This document shows positions 53,946 to 64,000 of a stretch of 64,000 bases of DNA, in pieces; the first letter of the stretch is position 1, and the number at the start of each line of letters is the position of its first letter. This stretch comes from Thiohalobacter thiocyanaticus. Its GTDB lineage: Bacteria > Pseudomonadota > Gammaproteobacteria > Thiohalobacterales > Thiohalobacteraceae. The notes under the pieces were generated by a model, which worked only from the letters and a program-made list of their open reading frames with translations, had not been told where the DNA came from and did no database searches. A program made the position numbers and the translations under genes. The DNA lies in contig NZ_AP018052.1 of NCBI RefSeq assembly GCF_002356355.1, forward strand, positions 372,001 through 436,000, in the 5' to 3' direction.

Positions 53946-55358
53946 ATGCAACAGGAGCCTACCTTTCGCGAGAGTGTGAACCTGATGGTCGATCGCGCGA
54001 TCAGCGCGGTCGGTCTGGATGCGGGCACGGCCAACGCCATCAAGGCCTGCAACGAAGTGCTGCAGGTGCAGTTCCCGGTCAAGATTCGCGGCAAGATCGA
54101 GGTCTTCACCGGCTGGCGCGCCACTCACAGCACCCATCGCCTGCCGGCCAAGGGCGGGATCCGCTACGCCTCCTATGCCGACCAGGACGAAGTCGAGGCG
54201 CTGGCGGCACTGATGACCTACAAGTGCGCCATCGTGGATGTGCCCTTCGGCGGCTCCAAGGGGGCGCTCAATATCGACCCCACTCTGTACGAGCGCGATG
54301 AGCTGGAACTGATCACCCGCCGCTTCGCCCTGGAGCTGGTGCGCAAGGGCTTTCTCAATCCCTCCACCAACGTCCCCGCACCCGACATCGGCACCGGTCA
54401 GCGCGAAATGGCCTGGATGGCCGACACCTACAAGCAGCTGCATCCCGAGGACATCAATTACACCGCCTGCGTGACCGGCAAGCCGGTGCATCACGGCGGC
54501 ATCCGCGGCCGGGTCGAGGCCACCGGTCGCGGTGTGCAGTACGCATTGCGCGAATTCTTCCGTCATTCCAAGGACGTCCGGCGTGCCGGACTGGACGGCG
54601 GCCTGGACGGCAAGCGCATCGTCATCCAGGGGCTGGGCAACGTCGGCTATCATGCCGCCAAGTTTCTGTCCGAGGAGGACGGGGCCCTGATCACCGCCAT
54701 CATCGAACGCGATGGTGCCCTGATCAATGATGCCGGCCTCAATGTGGAAGAGGTCTACCATCACATCATCCAGCACCACACGGTGCGCAACTTCCCCGGT
54801 GGAACATTCGAGGAGAACGGCGCGGCGGTGCTGGAGAAGGAATGCGATATCCTGATCCCGGCGGCGATGGAGGGGCAGATCACCCTGGAGAATGCCGAGC
54901 GCATCCAGGCGCGGATGATCGTGGAGGCGGCCAACGGGCCGGTGACCTACGGCGCCGACGAGGTGCTGAACAAGCGCGGTGTGGTCATCATTCCCGATGC
55001 CTTCGCCAACGCCGGTGGTGTGATCGTGTCCTATTTCGAATGGATCCGGAATATCTCCCATATCCGCTTCGGGCGCATGCAGCGCCGCCATGACGAGGTG
55101 CGCGGCCACCAGATGGCCGCTTTCCTGGAGGAAATGACCGGAGCCAGTATCACCGACGAGATGCGCAACCGGATCGCCCATGGCGCCGACGAGGTGGACC
55201 TGGTGCGCTCCGGCCTGGATGACAGCATGCGTATGGGCTATCAGGAGATCAGCGAGGCCCTGCGTGAGGGCGAGACCATCAACGACCTGCGCACGGCCGC
55301 CTATGCCGTGTCCATCCGCAAGATCGCGCGGTCCTATCTGGACGTGGGGCTGTTCTGA
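53946..55358 (+). CDS. Glutamate dehydrogenase (Glu/Leu/Phe/Val family)
   Basis: An oxidoreductase of 470 residues interconverting glutamate and 2-oxoglutarate. The substrate-binding lysine is in LPAKGGIRY, the catalytic lysine in DVPFGGSKGAL, and the conserved Asp in PAPDIGTGQREMAWM. The coenzyme domain begins IVIQGLGNVGYHAAKF, and the end of the signature is ANAGGVIVSYFEW. The GLGNVG loop is compatible with NAD, but the preferred coenzyme is not certain. AAGGAAT precedes the ATG chosen. It is monocistronic between a terminator and a repeat. Confidence 0.92.
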   Translation: MQQEPTFRESVNLMVDRAISAVGLDAGTANAIKACNEVLQVQFPVKIRGKIEVFTGWRATHSTHRLPAKGGIRYASYADQDEVEALAALMTYKCAIVDVPFGGSKGALNIDPTLYERDELELITRRFALELVRKGFLNPSTNVPAPDIGTGQREMAWMADTYKQLHPEDINYTACVTGKPVHHGGIRGRVEATGRGVQYALREFFRHSKDVRRAGLDGGLDGKRIVIQGLGNVGYHAAKFLSEEDGALITAIIERDGALINDAGLNVEEVYHHIIQHHTVRNFPGGTFEENGAAVLEKECDILIPAAMEGQITLENAERIQARMIVEAANGPVTYGADEVLNKRGVVIIPDAFANAGGVIVSYFEWIRNISHIRFGRMQRRHDEVRGHQMAAFLEEMTGASITDEMRNRIAHGADEVDLVRSGLDDSMRMGYQEISEALREGETINDLRTAAYAVSIRKIARSYLDVGLF

Positions 55359-55383
55359 GTCAGGAGTGAGGAGGTTTGGTGGT

Positions 55384-55478
55384 GTAGGATGGGTAAAGCG
55401 CAGCGCAACCCATCGCAATCCTTTGTGGCCGGGCGGAAGCATGATGGGTTGCGGCGCAGGCGCCTGCACCCATCCTAC
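55384..55478. repeat. Inverted-repeat element, family C
   Basis: The element begins GTAGGATGGGTAAAGCGCAG and ends GCCTGCACCCATCCTAC, with inner CGCAACCCATCG and GATGGGTTGCG. It separates the converging glutamate dehydrogenase and lipoprotein genes. Confidence 0.75.
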
Positions 55479-56134
55479 CGGTTCGCTCCATCCGCCTGCG
55501 GGTTGTCCTGCCGGGGCAGTTCCAGTATGACGTGCCGGCCCAGTGCGCGGCGCATCTGGTCGATGCTGGGCGTCTGCGCCTGGGACGGATGATCGAAGGC
55601 CCCGCCGCAGATCAGGGCGCGCACGTCCGCCCGGCCATCCGCATGCAGCCGCATGTGCCAGGCCTGCATGATATCGCCCACGTCCGAGCCGAACAGGCCG
55701 ATACCGATACCGATGCCGATTCGTCCGGCGACCTGGACGGCCCGGCTGTCCACGACCTCGCTGATGCGCCGCTGCACATCCGTGACAGTGAACTCACCGG
55801 CCGGGACCGTCTGCGGGGCATCGCTGACCCGGTTGACCTCCAGCTGGCAGTGCGGGGCGAAATGATTCACGCCGCGCCCGGTGATCCAGCCGTCCTGTAA
55901 ATACACCCGTGCCGAGCGCGCCGGAATGGTGATCGCCTCGGGCAGGATCACCCGGGTGCCCAACGGCGGGGGATACCAGGGGCTGGCGGTGCCGCGCGAC
56001 GCCTGCGTGGCGCAGCCCGCCAGGCCCACTGCCATGGCGGCAATAACGCAGAGTGCGCAGAGACGCGGAGACGCAAAGGCAATGAAATCGAATTTCTCTG
56101 CGCCTTTGCGTCTCCGCGTTCTCTGCGTTGACAT
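55475..56134 (-). CDS. Slp-like outer-membrane lipoprotein; signal peptide partly encoded by a repeat
   Basis: A predicted lipoprotein. The lipobox GLAGC places the acylated cysteine about 40 residues from the start used. The mature part contains GTRVILPEAITIPARSARVYLQDG and a glycine-rich GRIGIGIGIGLFG, with no enzymatic motif. It is broadly Slp-like, but the family is not certain. The start codon and the N-terminal MSTQRTRRRKGAEKF stretch lie inside an inverted-repeat element (56044-56130, family A) that has merged with the reading frame. The ATG at 56134 is used; a TTG four codons upstream and an ATG at 56035 just before the lipobox also exist. The gene follows a DsrE-family gene by about 17 bases. 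Confidence 0.7.
   Translation of the reverse strand: MSTQRTRRRKGAEKFDFIAFASPRLCALCVIAAMAVGLAGCATQASRGTASPWYPPPLGTRVILPEAITIPARSARVYLQDGWITGRGVNHFAPHCQLEVNRVSDAPQTVPAGEFTVTDVQRRISEVVDSRAVQVAGRIGIGIGIGLFGSDVGDIMQAWHMRLHADGRADVRALICGGAFDHPSQAQTPSIDQMRRALGRHVILELPRQDNPQADGANR
56044..56130. repeat. Inverted-repeat element, family A, inside a lipoprotein signal sequence
   Basis: This 87-base copy has arms TAACGCAGAGTGCGCAGAGA and GCGTTCTCTGCGTTG and is the most compact of the family A elements. It is read through in frame on the minus strand as the charged n-region and part of the hydrophobic core of the lipoprotein signal peptide. Confidence 0.8.
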
Positions 56135-56150
56135 CGCCACTGCCAAAGAA

Positions 56151-56675
56151 CTACCGAATCGACTCGATGCTGTGACGCCGCTCCAGCACCTGGGGCGTGA
56201 TCAGGGCATAGCCCTGCTGCTGCCAGTGGGCCAGTTCCGTGATCGCCGATGGTGTGATCACGATGAAATCCTGGAAGTCCTCCCGCTGGTAGCCGTAATC
56301 CTCGGCCGCCAGGCCGCACACCCGGAACTCCACGCCCAGCTGGGCGTAGTAGCGCATGCGGGCGACGGCATCCCGGTATTTCTCCTCATTGTGCCGGGCC
56401 ACGGTGACAATCTCGGTGCCGTGGATGATCACCTTGATGTTCATGAATTCCGGGGCCTGGCCATAGGGCGCCTCGGTCAGGGGGTTCATGAAGGAGCGCA
56501 GCCAGTACAGGGCGCTGTTGATCTTGGCCGGTTCGTCGAAGTAGAAATCGAACATTACCTTCTGTTCGCCGTAAGGCGTCTGCTCGAAACGAGCGCCGGC
56601 GGGGCTTGACTCCGCTGCCGCCGGCGACAGCCAGAGCAGCAGGGTGAGAGCGACGAAGGTGCGCGGCAGGTTCAT
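56151..56675 (-). CDS. Exported DsrE-family protein
   Basis: A 174-residue protein. The signal peptide is MNLPRTFVALTLLLWLSPAA. The DsrE/DsrF fold follows, with the strand-helix pattern of KVIIHGTEIVTVARHNEEKY, a conserved cysteine in FRVCGLAAEDYG, and FIVITPSAITELAHWQQQGY. DsrE-fold proteins handle sulfur or act in redox sensing; periplasmic members remain poorly studied. The start is the ATG before the signal peptide. It is upstream of the lipoprotein gene with about 17 bases between them and probably shares its transcript. Confidence 0.88.
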   Translation of the reverse strand: MNLPRTFVALTLLLWLSPAAAESSPAGARFEQTPYGEQKVMFDFYFDEPAKINSALYWLRSFMNPLTEAPYGQAPEFMNIKVIIHGTEIVTVARHNEEKYRDAVARMRYYAQLGVEFRVCGLAAEDYGYQREDFQDFIVITPSAITELAHWQQQGYALITPQVLERRHSIESIR

Positions 56676-56736
56676 GATGGGCTCCCGGGGCAATGGGGCT
56701 GTACCGGCAAGCATAGTCCGCCGTAACGGCCGGGCA

Positions 56737-56764
56737 ATAAAAAACCCCGCCGGTTGGCGGGGTT
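56737..56764 (-). terminator. Intrinsic terminator of the cold-shock gene
   Basis: On the minus strand AACCCCGCC pairs with GGCGGGGTT around AACC, followed by a T-rich tract (plus-strand AATAAAAAA at 56737-56745). Confidence 0.85.
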
Positions 56765-56790
56765 TGGCATGCGCCGCAATGGTCCGGGAT

Positions 56791-56997
56791 TCAGCCCTGG
56801 GCCACCACGTTGGCAGCCTGCAGGCCCTTCGGCCCCTGCTCCACGTCGAAGCTGACGGCCTGGCCTTCGGCCAGGGTCTTGAAGCCACTGCCCTGAATCG
56901 CGGAGAAGTGCACGAACACGTCATCGCTGCCGTCTGCCGGCGAGATGAAGCCGTAACCCTTGGACTCGTTGAACCACTTAACAGTACCAGTACTCAT
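56791..56997 (-). CDS. Cold-shock protein (CspA family)
   Basis: A 68-residue nucleic-acid-binding OB-fold protein. RNP1 is KGYGFISP and RNP2 is VFVHFSAI, both intact. Family members act as RNA chaperones and are induced by cold or expressed constitutively. GAGGTAA lies about seven bases before the ATG. A long untranslated leader lies upstream, typical of cold-regulated csp messages. Confidence 0.96.
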   Translation of the reverse strand: MSTGTVKWFNESKGYGFISPADGSDDVFVHFSAIQGSGFKTLAEGQAVSFDVEQGPKGLQAANVVAQG

Positions 56998-57192
56998 GTA
57001 AATTACCTCAGTAAATCATGTTTCAAAATTGTGAATCTAATTGCAGGTCGAGAAAGGCAAGGTGCAGGAGTAACCAAGAGGGTGCTTCTGGATGACCTAA
57101 CGAACGTGCAACCAATTCTTTTCGTGGCCGCAGGATGGCGGTGCCCCCGGGCGACCACGCCCTGAAGTATACACGATTATCAAAAAATGCAA
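56998..57192 (-). promoter_or_regulatory. Promoter and long 5' untranslated leader of the cold-shock gene
   Basis: On the minus strand TTGCAT (57192-57187) and TATACT (57171-57166) form a sigma-70-like promoter with a 15-base spacer. The implied start near 57158 leaves a leader of about 160 bases without an open frame. E. coli cspA has a leader of similar length that acts as a temperature switch; the same mechanism is a guess here. Confidence 0.5.
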
Positions 57193-57321
57193 GTAAAAAT
57201 TTCGACCCGCTGCAGCCGGGGGTTGTGCCGTGCATCGACCGCAGGATCAGTGATATTTATTGGGATAATCCCGGCACGGGGCCTATGGTTGTAAGTACCC
57301 CATAACCCGGGAGATACGGCC

Positions 57322-57555
57322 ATGGCTGATGCAATCGCTGATGTAATGATACATGTGGACGAGACCCTGGACCGGGATGCCCTCAAGCGGCTGGAGGCGG
57401 CGGTCAGGGAAAACGGCTGCGTCACCAGTGCCGATGTGCCCGAGAACCGGCCGCACATGATGCTGGTGACCTACAACGCCAGGTGCGTCTCCGCCCGGGA
57501 GATCCTGCAGCTGGTCACCGGTCAGGGCGTGCATGCGGAACTGGTCGGCATGTAG
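57322..57555 (+). CDS. Small HMA-like protein without metal-binding cysteines
   Basis: A 77-residue protein with the beta-alpha-beta-beta-alpha-beta pattern of heavy-metal-associated domains (VMIHVDETLDRDALKRLEAAV, MMLVTYNARCVSAREILQLV, GVHAELVGM). The CxxC of copper chaperones is missing; one cysteine is in ENGCVTS. The function is unknown. It starts with ATG after GGGAGA and lies between the divergent cold-shock gene and a converging DUF2189 gene. Confidence 0.75.
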   Translation: MADAIADVMIHVDETLDRDALKRLEAAVRENGCVTSADVPENRPHMMLVTYNARCVSAREILQLVTGQGVHAELVGM

Positions 57556-57572
57556 TACCGCCGTCGCCGCGG

Positions 57573-58385
57573 TTACTGGTGATCGGCAGCGGGCATGCCG
57601 GCCAGGGGCTCATGTGCCGGCCAGGCGCTGGCGTCGATGGTATCGCGGTAGGCGTGCCAGGTGGCATGCCCCAGCAGCGGCAGCAGGAACACGAAGCCGA
57701 ACAGGGCGGTGGCGAAGCCCAGCAGCACGCAGAAGAAGATGATCAGCGCCCAGACCAGCAGCGCGGCCTTGTTGCGCAGCACCGCGTTGGCGCTGGTGAT
57801 CACGGCGGTGATCGCATCCACCCTGCGGTCCATGATCATCGGCAGGGAGAAGGCGCTGGCCGTGAACACCACGGCGGCGAATACCGCGCCGACGGCGCTG
57901 CCGATGGCCAGAAAGCCGGCCAGATCGCGCAGACTGTAATCCCCCTGCACCGGAAAGAATACATGCACCATGGTGGCCGCCCGGGCCCAGATCAGAAAGA
58001 TCACCAGCAGCACCGTGGAAAAGATCAGCAGATCCTTGAGGTGCCGCCCGCCCTCGCGCAGGCAGTAGCCGGGTACGGGGCGCCGGCCGGCCTCGATCTG
58101 GCAGCTGAACGAGTACAGCCCCAGCGCCAGTACCGGGCCGACGAACAGGAAGCCGGTGGCCAGTCCCAGGTACAGGCCGAGGGCGCCGAAACGCCAGCTC
58201 AACAGCGCGATCAGGGCGCTGAGCAGAGCCATGACCGCCCCGTAGCCCAGGCTCAGTACCGGGGCGCGACGCATGTCTTCCAGTCCGGCGCGCAGCCAGC
58301 ACAGCGGGGCGGTGGGTTCCAGTCTGCGCGCCGGGGCGGCGAAGGGCAGGGCGTCGATGTCAGGCCCATCCTCTTGCTCGTCCAT
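57573..58385 (-). CDS. DUF2189 family membrane protein
   Basis: An integral membrane protein of 270 residues with about six hydrophobic segments. WLRAGLEDMRRAPVLSLGYG and GHATWHAYRDTIDAS at the C-terminus are family-typical. The function is unknown; such proteins often lie near respiratory or cytochrome genes in proteobacteria. The region upstream (58386-58658) is a 273-base divergent gap without a gene. Confidence 0.85.
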   Translation of the reverse strand: MDEQEDGPDIDALPFAAPARRLEPTAPLCWLRAGLEDMRRAPVLSLGYGAVMALLSALIALLSWRFGALGLYLGLATGFLFVGPVLALGLYSFSCQIEAGRRPVPGYCLREGGRHLKDLLIFSTVLLVIFLIWARAATMVHVFFPVQGDYSLRDLAGFLAIGSAVGAVFAAVVFTASAFSLPMIMDRRVDAITAVITSANAVLRNKAALLVWALIIFFCVLLGFATALFGFVFLLPLLGHATWHAYRDTIDASAWPAHEPLAGMPAADHQ

Positions 58386-58658
58386 GCTGACCTCGCCGTC
58401 TGTGATATTCAGTTGTAATCCCGACAGGGTTATCCAGACAGAGAATCGGTCGAGGTGGGGTGAAATTCAAGCCGCCGGGGCGGACCCGGCTCCGGTGGAG
58501 TGGAATCAATGTCAGTAATTTTTACAGTCCTGTTCGGTCGAATGAAATTTTATCTTGAATATCAGTATTCTGAGGTTTCTGCATGATTCATGCATGGTGA
58601 GCAGTTCACTAGTATTTCACCCGGGCCGCAGCCCTGGTGCCAGCAAGGAGAAACCGAA

Positions 58659-59468
58659 ATGAAACTGATAACAACACTGGCCCTGGCGGCAACCGGGGCG
58701 CTGGCTTCCGTCCAGGCCCATGCCGTCGCCGTGGACCTCACTGGCTGGACGGCCGAAGGCGGCAGTTCCTCCTGGAATGTTCAGGCCGGCAATGATTCGG
58801 TGCTGCAGACCGTCAACGGTGCGCCCACGGTCTTTTTCGATCCCAGCGCCACCAGTAGCCAGGGCACGGCCCTGAGCGGCAATATCCGGGTCGGCGCCGA
58901 AGGCGATGACGATTTCATCGGCTTCGTGCTCGGCTACAACAGCGGCGAGATCTTTTCCTCCAGTGCCGATTTCTACCTCATCGACTGGAAGCAGGGCGAC
59001 CAGGCCGGTTGGGGCCAGGGCCTGGCTATCTCCCATGTCACCAACGGCTCCAACGGCAATACCACGGGCACGGGCGGCTCCTACTGGCAGCACACGGCCG
59101 GTGAAGTGGACCTGATCACCCGGGCGAACAGCCTGGGCAACACCGGCTACACCGACCTGATCGATTATGCCTTCAACATCATCTTCACCAGTAACCTGAT
59201 CGAGGTGAGCGTCAACGGCACCACCGAGATCAGCATCACTCCGGCGGATGTGGCCGGCGTGTCCAGCTTCTCCGATGGCAGCTTCGGGTTCTACAACTAC
59301 TCGCAGGCGCAGGTGCTCTACAGCGCGATCCGTTCAACGGACTGCTCGCAGACCCCCGATGCCCCTGAATGCCAGACCGGGACCATCCCCGAACCGACCA
59401 CGCTGGCACTTATCGCGGTCGGGCTGCTGGGCATGGGCGCAGCCGGCAGGAAGGCCGCCAGCCGCTGA
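58659..59468 (+). CDS. PEP-CTERM exosortase-substrate protein with thrombospondin C-like domain
   Basis: A 269-residue exported protein. The signal peptide is MKLITTLALAATGALASVQAH. The body has a beta-jelly-roll pattern in which FIGFVLGYNSGEIF and FYLIDWKQGDQAGW resemble the thrombospondin C-terminal (TSP_C) domain. The C-terminus has IPEPTTLALIAVGLLGMG, then basic residues, which is the PEP-CTERM sorting signal for exosortase. It is therefore likely anchored or secreted as part of an exopolysaccharide-linked matrix. AAGGAG precedes the ATG by eight bases. The associated exosortase is not in the window. Confidence 0.9.
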   Translation: MKLITTLALAATGALASVQAHAVAVDLTGWTAEGGSSSWNVQAGNDSVLQTVNGAPTVFFDPSATSSQGTALSGNIRVGAEGDDDFIGFVLGYNSGEIFSSSADFYLIDWKQGDQAGWGQGLAISHVTNGSNGNTTGTGGSYWQHTAGEVDLITRANSLGNTGYTDLIDYAFNIIFTSNLIEVSVNGTTEISITPADVAGVSSFSDGSFGFYNYSQAQVLYSAIRSTDCSQTPDAPECQTGTIPEPTTLALIAVGLLGMGAAGRKAASR

Positions 59469-59485
59469 GCACCGGATGCAGCCAC

Positions 59486-59516
59486 AAAACCCCGTTCGTC
59501 AGAACGGGGTTTTTTT
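59486..59516 (+). terminator. Intrinsic terminator after the PEP-CTERM gene
   Basis: AAAACCCCGTTC (59486-59497) pairs with GAACGGGGTTTT (59502-59513) around GTCA, followed by further T. It could also work weakly on the other strand. Confidence 0.9.
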
Positions 59517-59615
59517 ATGTCCGGACGGGCCTGTCGCAGGCATAAAAAAGGTTCATCGCGCATTTCCGGGCAAGGCAAGCGAACCAGCCCAGCCGGCAGG
59601 TCGGTAACCCAGAGC

Positions 59616-59687
59616 CGTCATCCCGGCGAAGGCCGGGATCCAGATACCTCGGCGGCCTCTGGATTGCGGCCTGCGCCGCAATGACGG
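59616..59687. repeat. Inverted-repeat element, family F
   Basis: The element begins CGTCATCCCGGCGAAGGCCG and ends GCCTGCGCCGCAATGACGG. It is the counterpart of the nested element at 40510-40580 and lies between the converging PEP-CTERM and metH genes. Confidence 0.75.
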
Positions 59688-59757
59688 ATGCTGGCTTGGT
59701 TTACCTGTGGGGGCTGCAGCGACTCTTGAGCAACCCCGCAAATCTGCGAAGAACCAT

Positions 59758-59784
59758 AAAAAAGCCCGCCGGAAGGGCGGGCTT
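59758..59784 (-). terminator. Intrinsic terminator of metH
   Basis: On the minus strand AAGCCCGCC and GGCGGGCTT pair around a short loop, followed by T-rich sequence (plus-strand A6 at 59758-59763). It sits 24 bases after the metH stop codon. Confidence 0.85.
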
Positions 59785-59807
59785 CGCATTGGGCCGCGGC
59801 CGCGGCC

Positions 59808-63596
<3,789 letters not shown>

Positions 63597-63930
63597 GCGT
63601 CAGTCTCTTGGTTGCTAAATGATTGGGAAATTTAAGGAAAATTTCGACAATTCTAACATCCGGGGCGGATGGAGTCACATCGAAACCCGCCTGCAAGCCA
63701 CCCTGAGGGTCCCTAACAGACTGAAGCGGTGGAATAAAAACCAACTTGCAACGGTCGCCGCAAGGCCAGCCCTGTGCCCCTTCGTGAAACAAGGTATTTA
63801 ATGTTCCACGAGGCGTTCGGCGCGGCCGGACACCAGGACCGCGTTGGTGTTTGTGGCTCGACATTTACCAGGTATAGTCTAGGTTTAATATAAGTCATAT
63901 GCCTCAATTACGAACCGTTGCCTCCGGCAT

Positions 63931-63972
63931 TTGACTCAGGTCATACACCGTGGGGAGGCTGCGGGCCATACT
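63931..63972 (+). promoter_or_regulatory. FNR-like promoter at the right edge, driving a gene beyond the window
   Basis: TTGACTCAGGTCAT (63931-63944) closely resembles the box in front of ccoN. CATACT (63967-63972) follows after exactly 22 bases, the class II FNR geometry. Transcription would start near 63979 and read out of the window, so the target gene cannot be seen. Confidence 0.5.
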
Positions 63973-64000
63973 GCGGCCGCAATCGCAACCAACAGGAATA

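Noticed and set aside
57483-58418. A 311-codon plus-strand frame opposite the DUF2189 gene
   Set aside because: Its translation is glutamine/glycine/histidine-rich low complexity; the minus-strand frame has clear membrane helices and family motifs.
63597-63930. A SAH or cobalamin riboswitch in front of metH
   Set aside because: I looked for the conserved cores of both classes on the minus strand and found neither; some hairpins can be drawn, but none match.

Overview
The window is about 64 kb of GC-rich bacterial chromosome with short intergenic gaps and mostly conserved housekeeping genes. Gene content and order point to a gammaproteobacterium: DUF2782-polA-engB-cytochrome c4-dsbA-EEP nuclease-diguanylate cyclase resembles the order known from Pseudomonas, and hisBHAFIE runs straight into tatABC. 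Cytochrome c maturation by System II (ResB/CcsA) next to cytochrome c4, a cbb3 oxidase operon beside fnr, and a PEP-CTERM protein suggest a respiratory, microaerobe-capable environmental lineage, perhaps Chromatiales-like. That placement is inference; nothing here fixes the genus. I found no rRNA, tRNA, CRISPR array, prophage or intact insertion sequence.

Layout. 1-6.6 kb: the 3' part of topA, a degenerate EAL protein, a TRAP transporter QM pair without its binding protein, a DUF2782 protein and a LOG-family protein. 6.8-22.5 kb: polA, a probable small RNA, engB divergent from cytochrome c4, then resB, ccsA, dsbA, an acetolactate synthase, an EEP-family hydrolase, a diguanylate cyclase, a glutathionyl-hydroquinone reductase, an HDOD protein and a pentapeptide-repeat protein. 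22.7-28.4 kb, minus strand: hisB-hisH-hisA-hisF-hisI-hisE-tatA-tatB-tatC. 28.7-35.3 kb, plus strand: fnr, ccoNOQP, ccoG, ccoH and a small membrane protein. 35.3-45.6 kb: an ABC-2 exporter, a PepSY/PhoP/PhoQ-like operon, glutaredoxin, an HExxH protein, rhodanese, a REC-TPR/histidine kinase pair, moaB and an ATP-grasp protein. 45.6-53.8 kb: a PilZ-like protein, an MFS transporter, DUF2288, a DksA-like protein, a PAS-GGDEF/REC-CheC pair, an amidohydrolase, a GIY-YIG protein and an OmpA-like protein. 53.9-63.6 kb: glutamate dehydrogenase, DsrE and lipoprotein genes, a cold-shock protein, a DUF2189 protein, a PEP-CTERM protein and metH.

Functional themes. One is oxygen-responsive respiration: FNR has a perfect FNR box in its own upstream region. 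FNR-like boxes lie in front of ccoN, in front of ccoG and at the right edge of the window, each followed by a hexamer at the spacing expected for class II FNR promoters. A second theme is cyclic-di-GMP and two-component signalling: two diguanylate cyclases with I-sites, an EAL protein that has lost key residues, a PilZ-like protein and a CheC-like response regulator. A third is periplasmic redox and heme-protein maturation (dsbA, resB, ccsA, c4, Tat).

The most interesting non-coding signal is between polA and engB, the locus of Spot 42 in enterics and ErsA in Pseudomonas. It holds a sigma-E-like promoter, three hairpins that each present a C-rich loop, and a strong intrinsic terminator. The intergenic regions also carry several families of short inverted-repeat elements, sometimes nested in one another. 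One copy appears to supply the start codon and part of the signal peptide of a lipoprotein gene.
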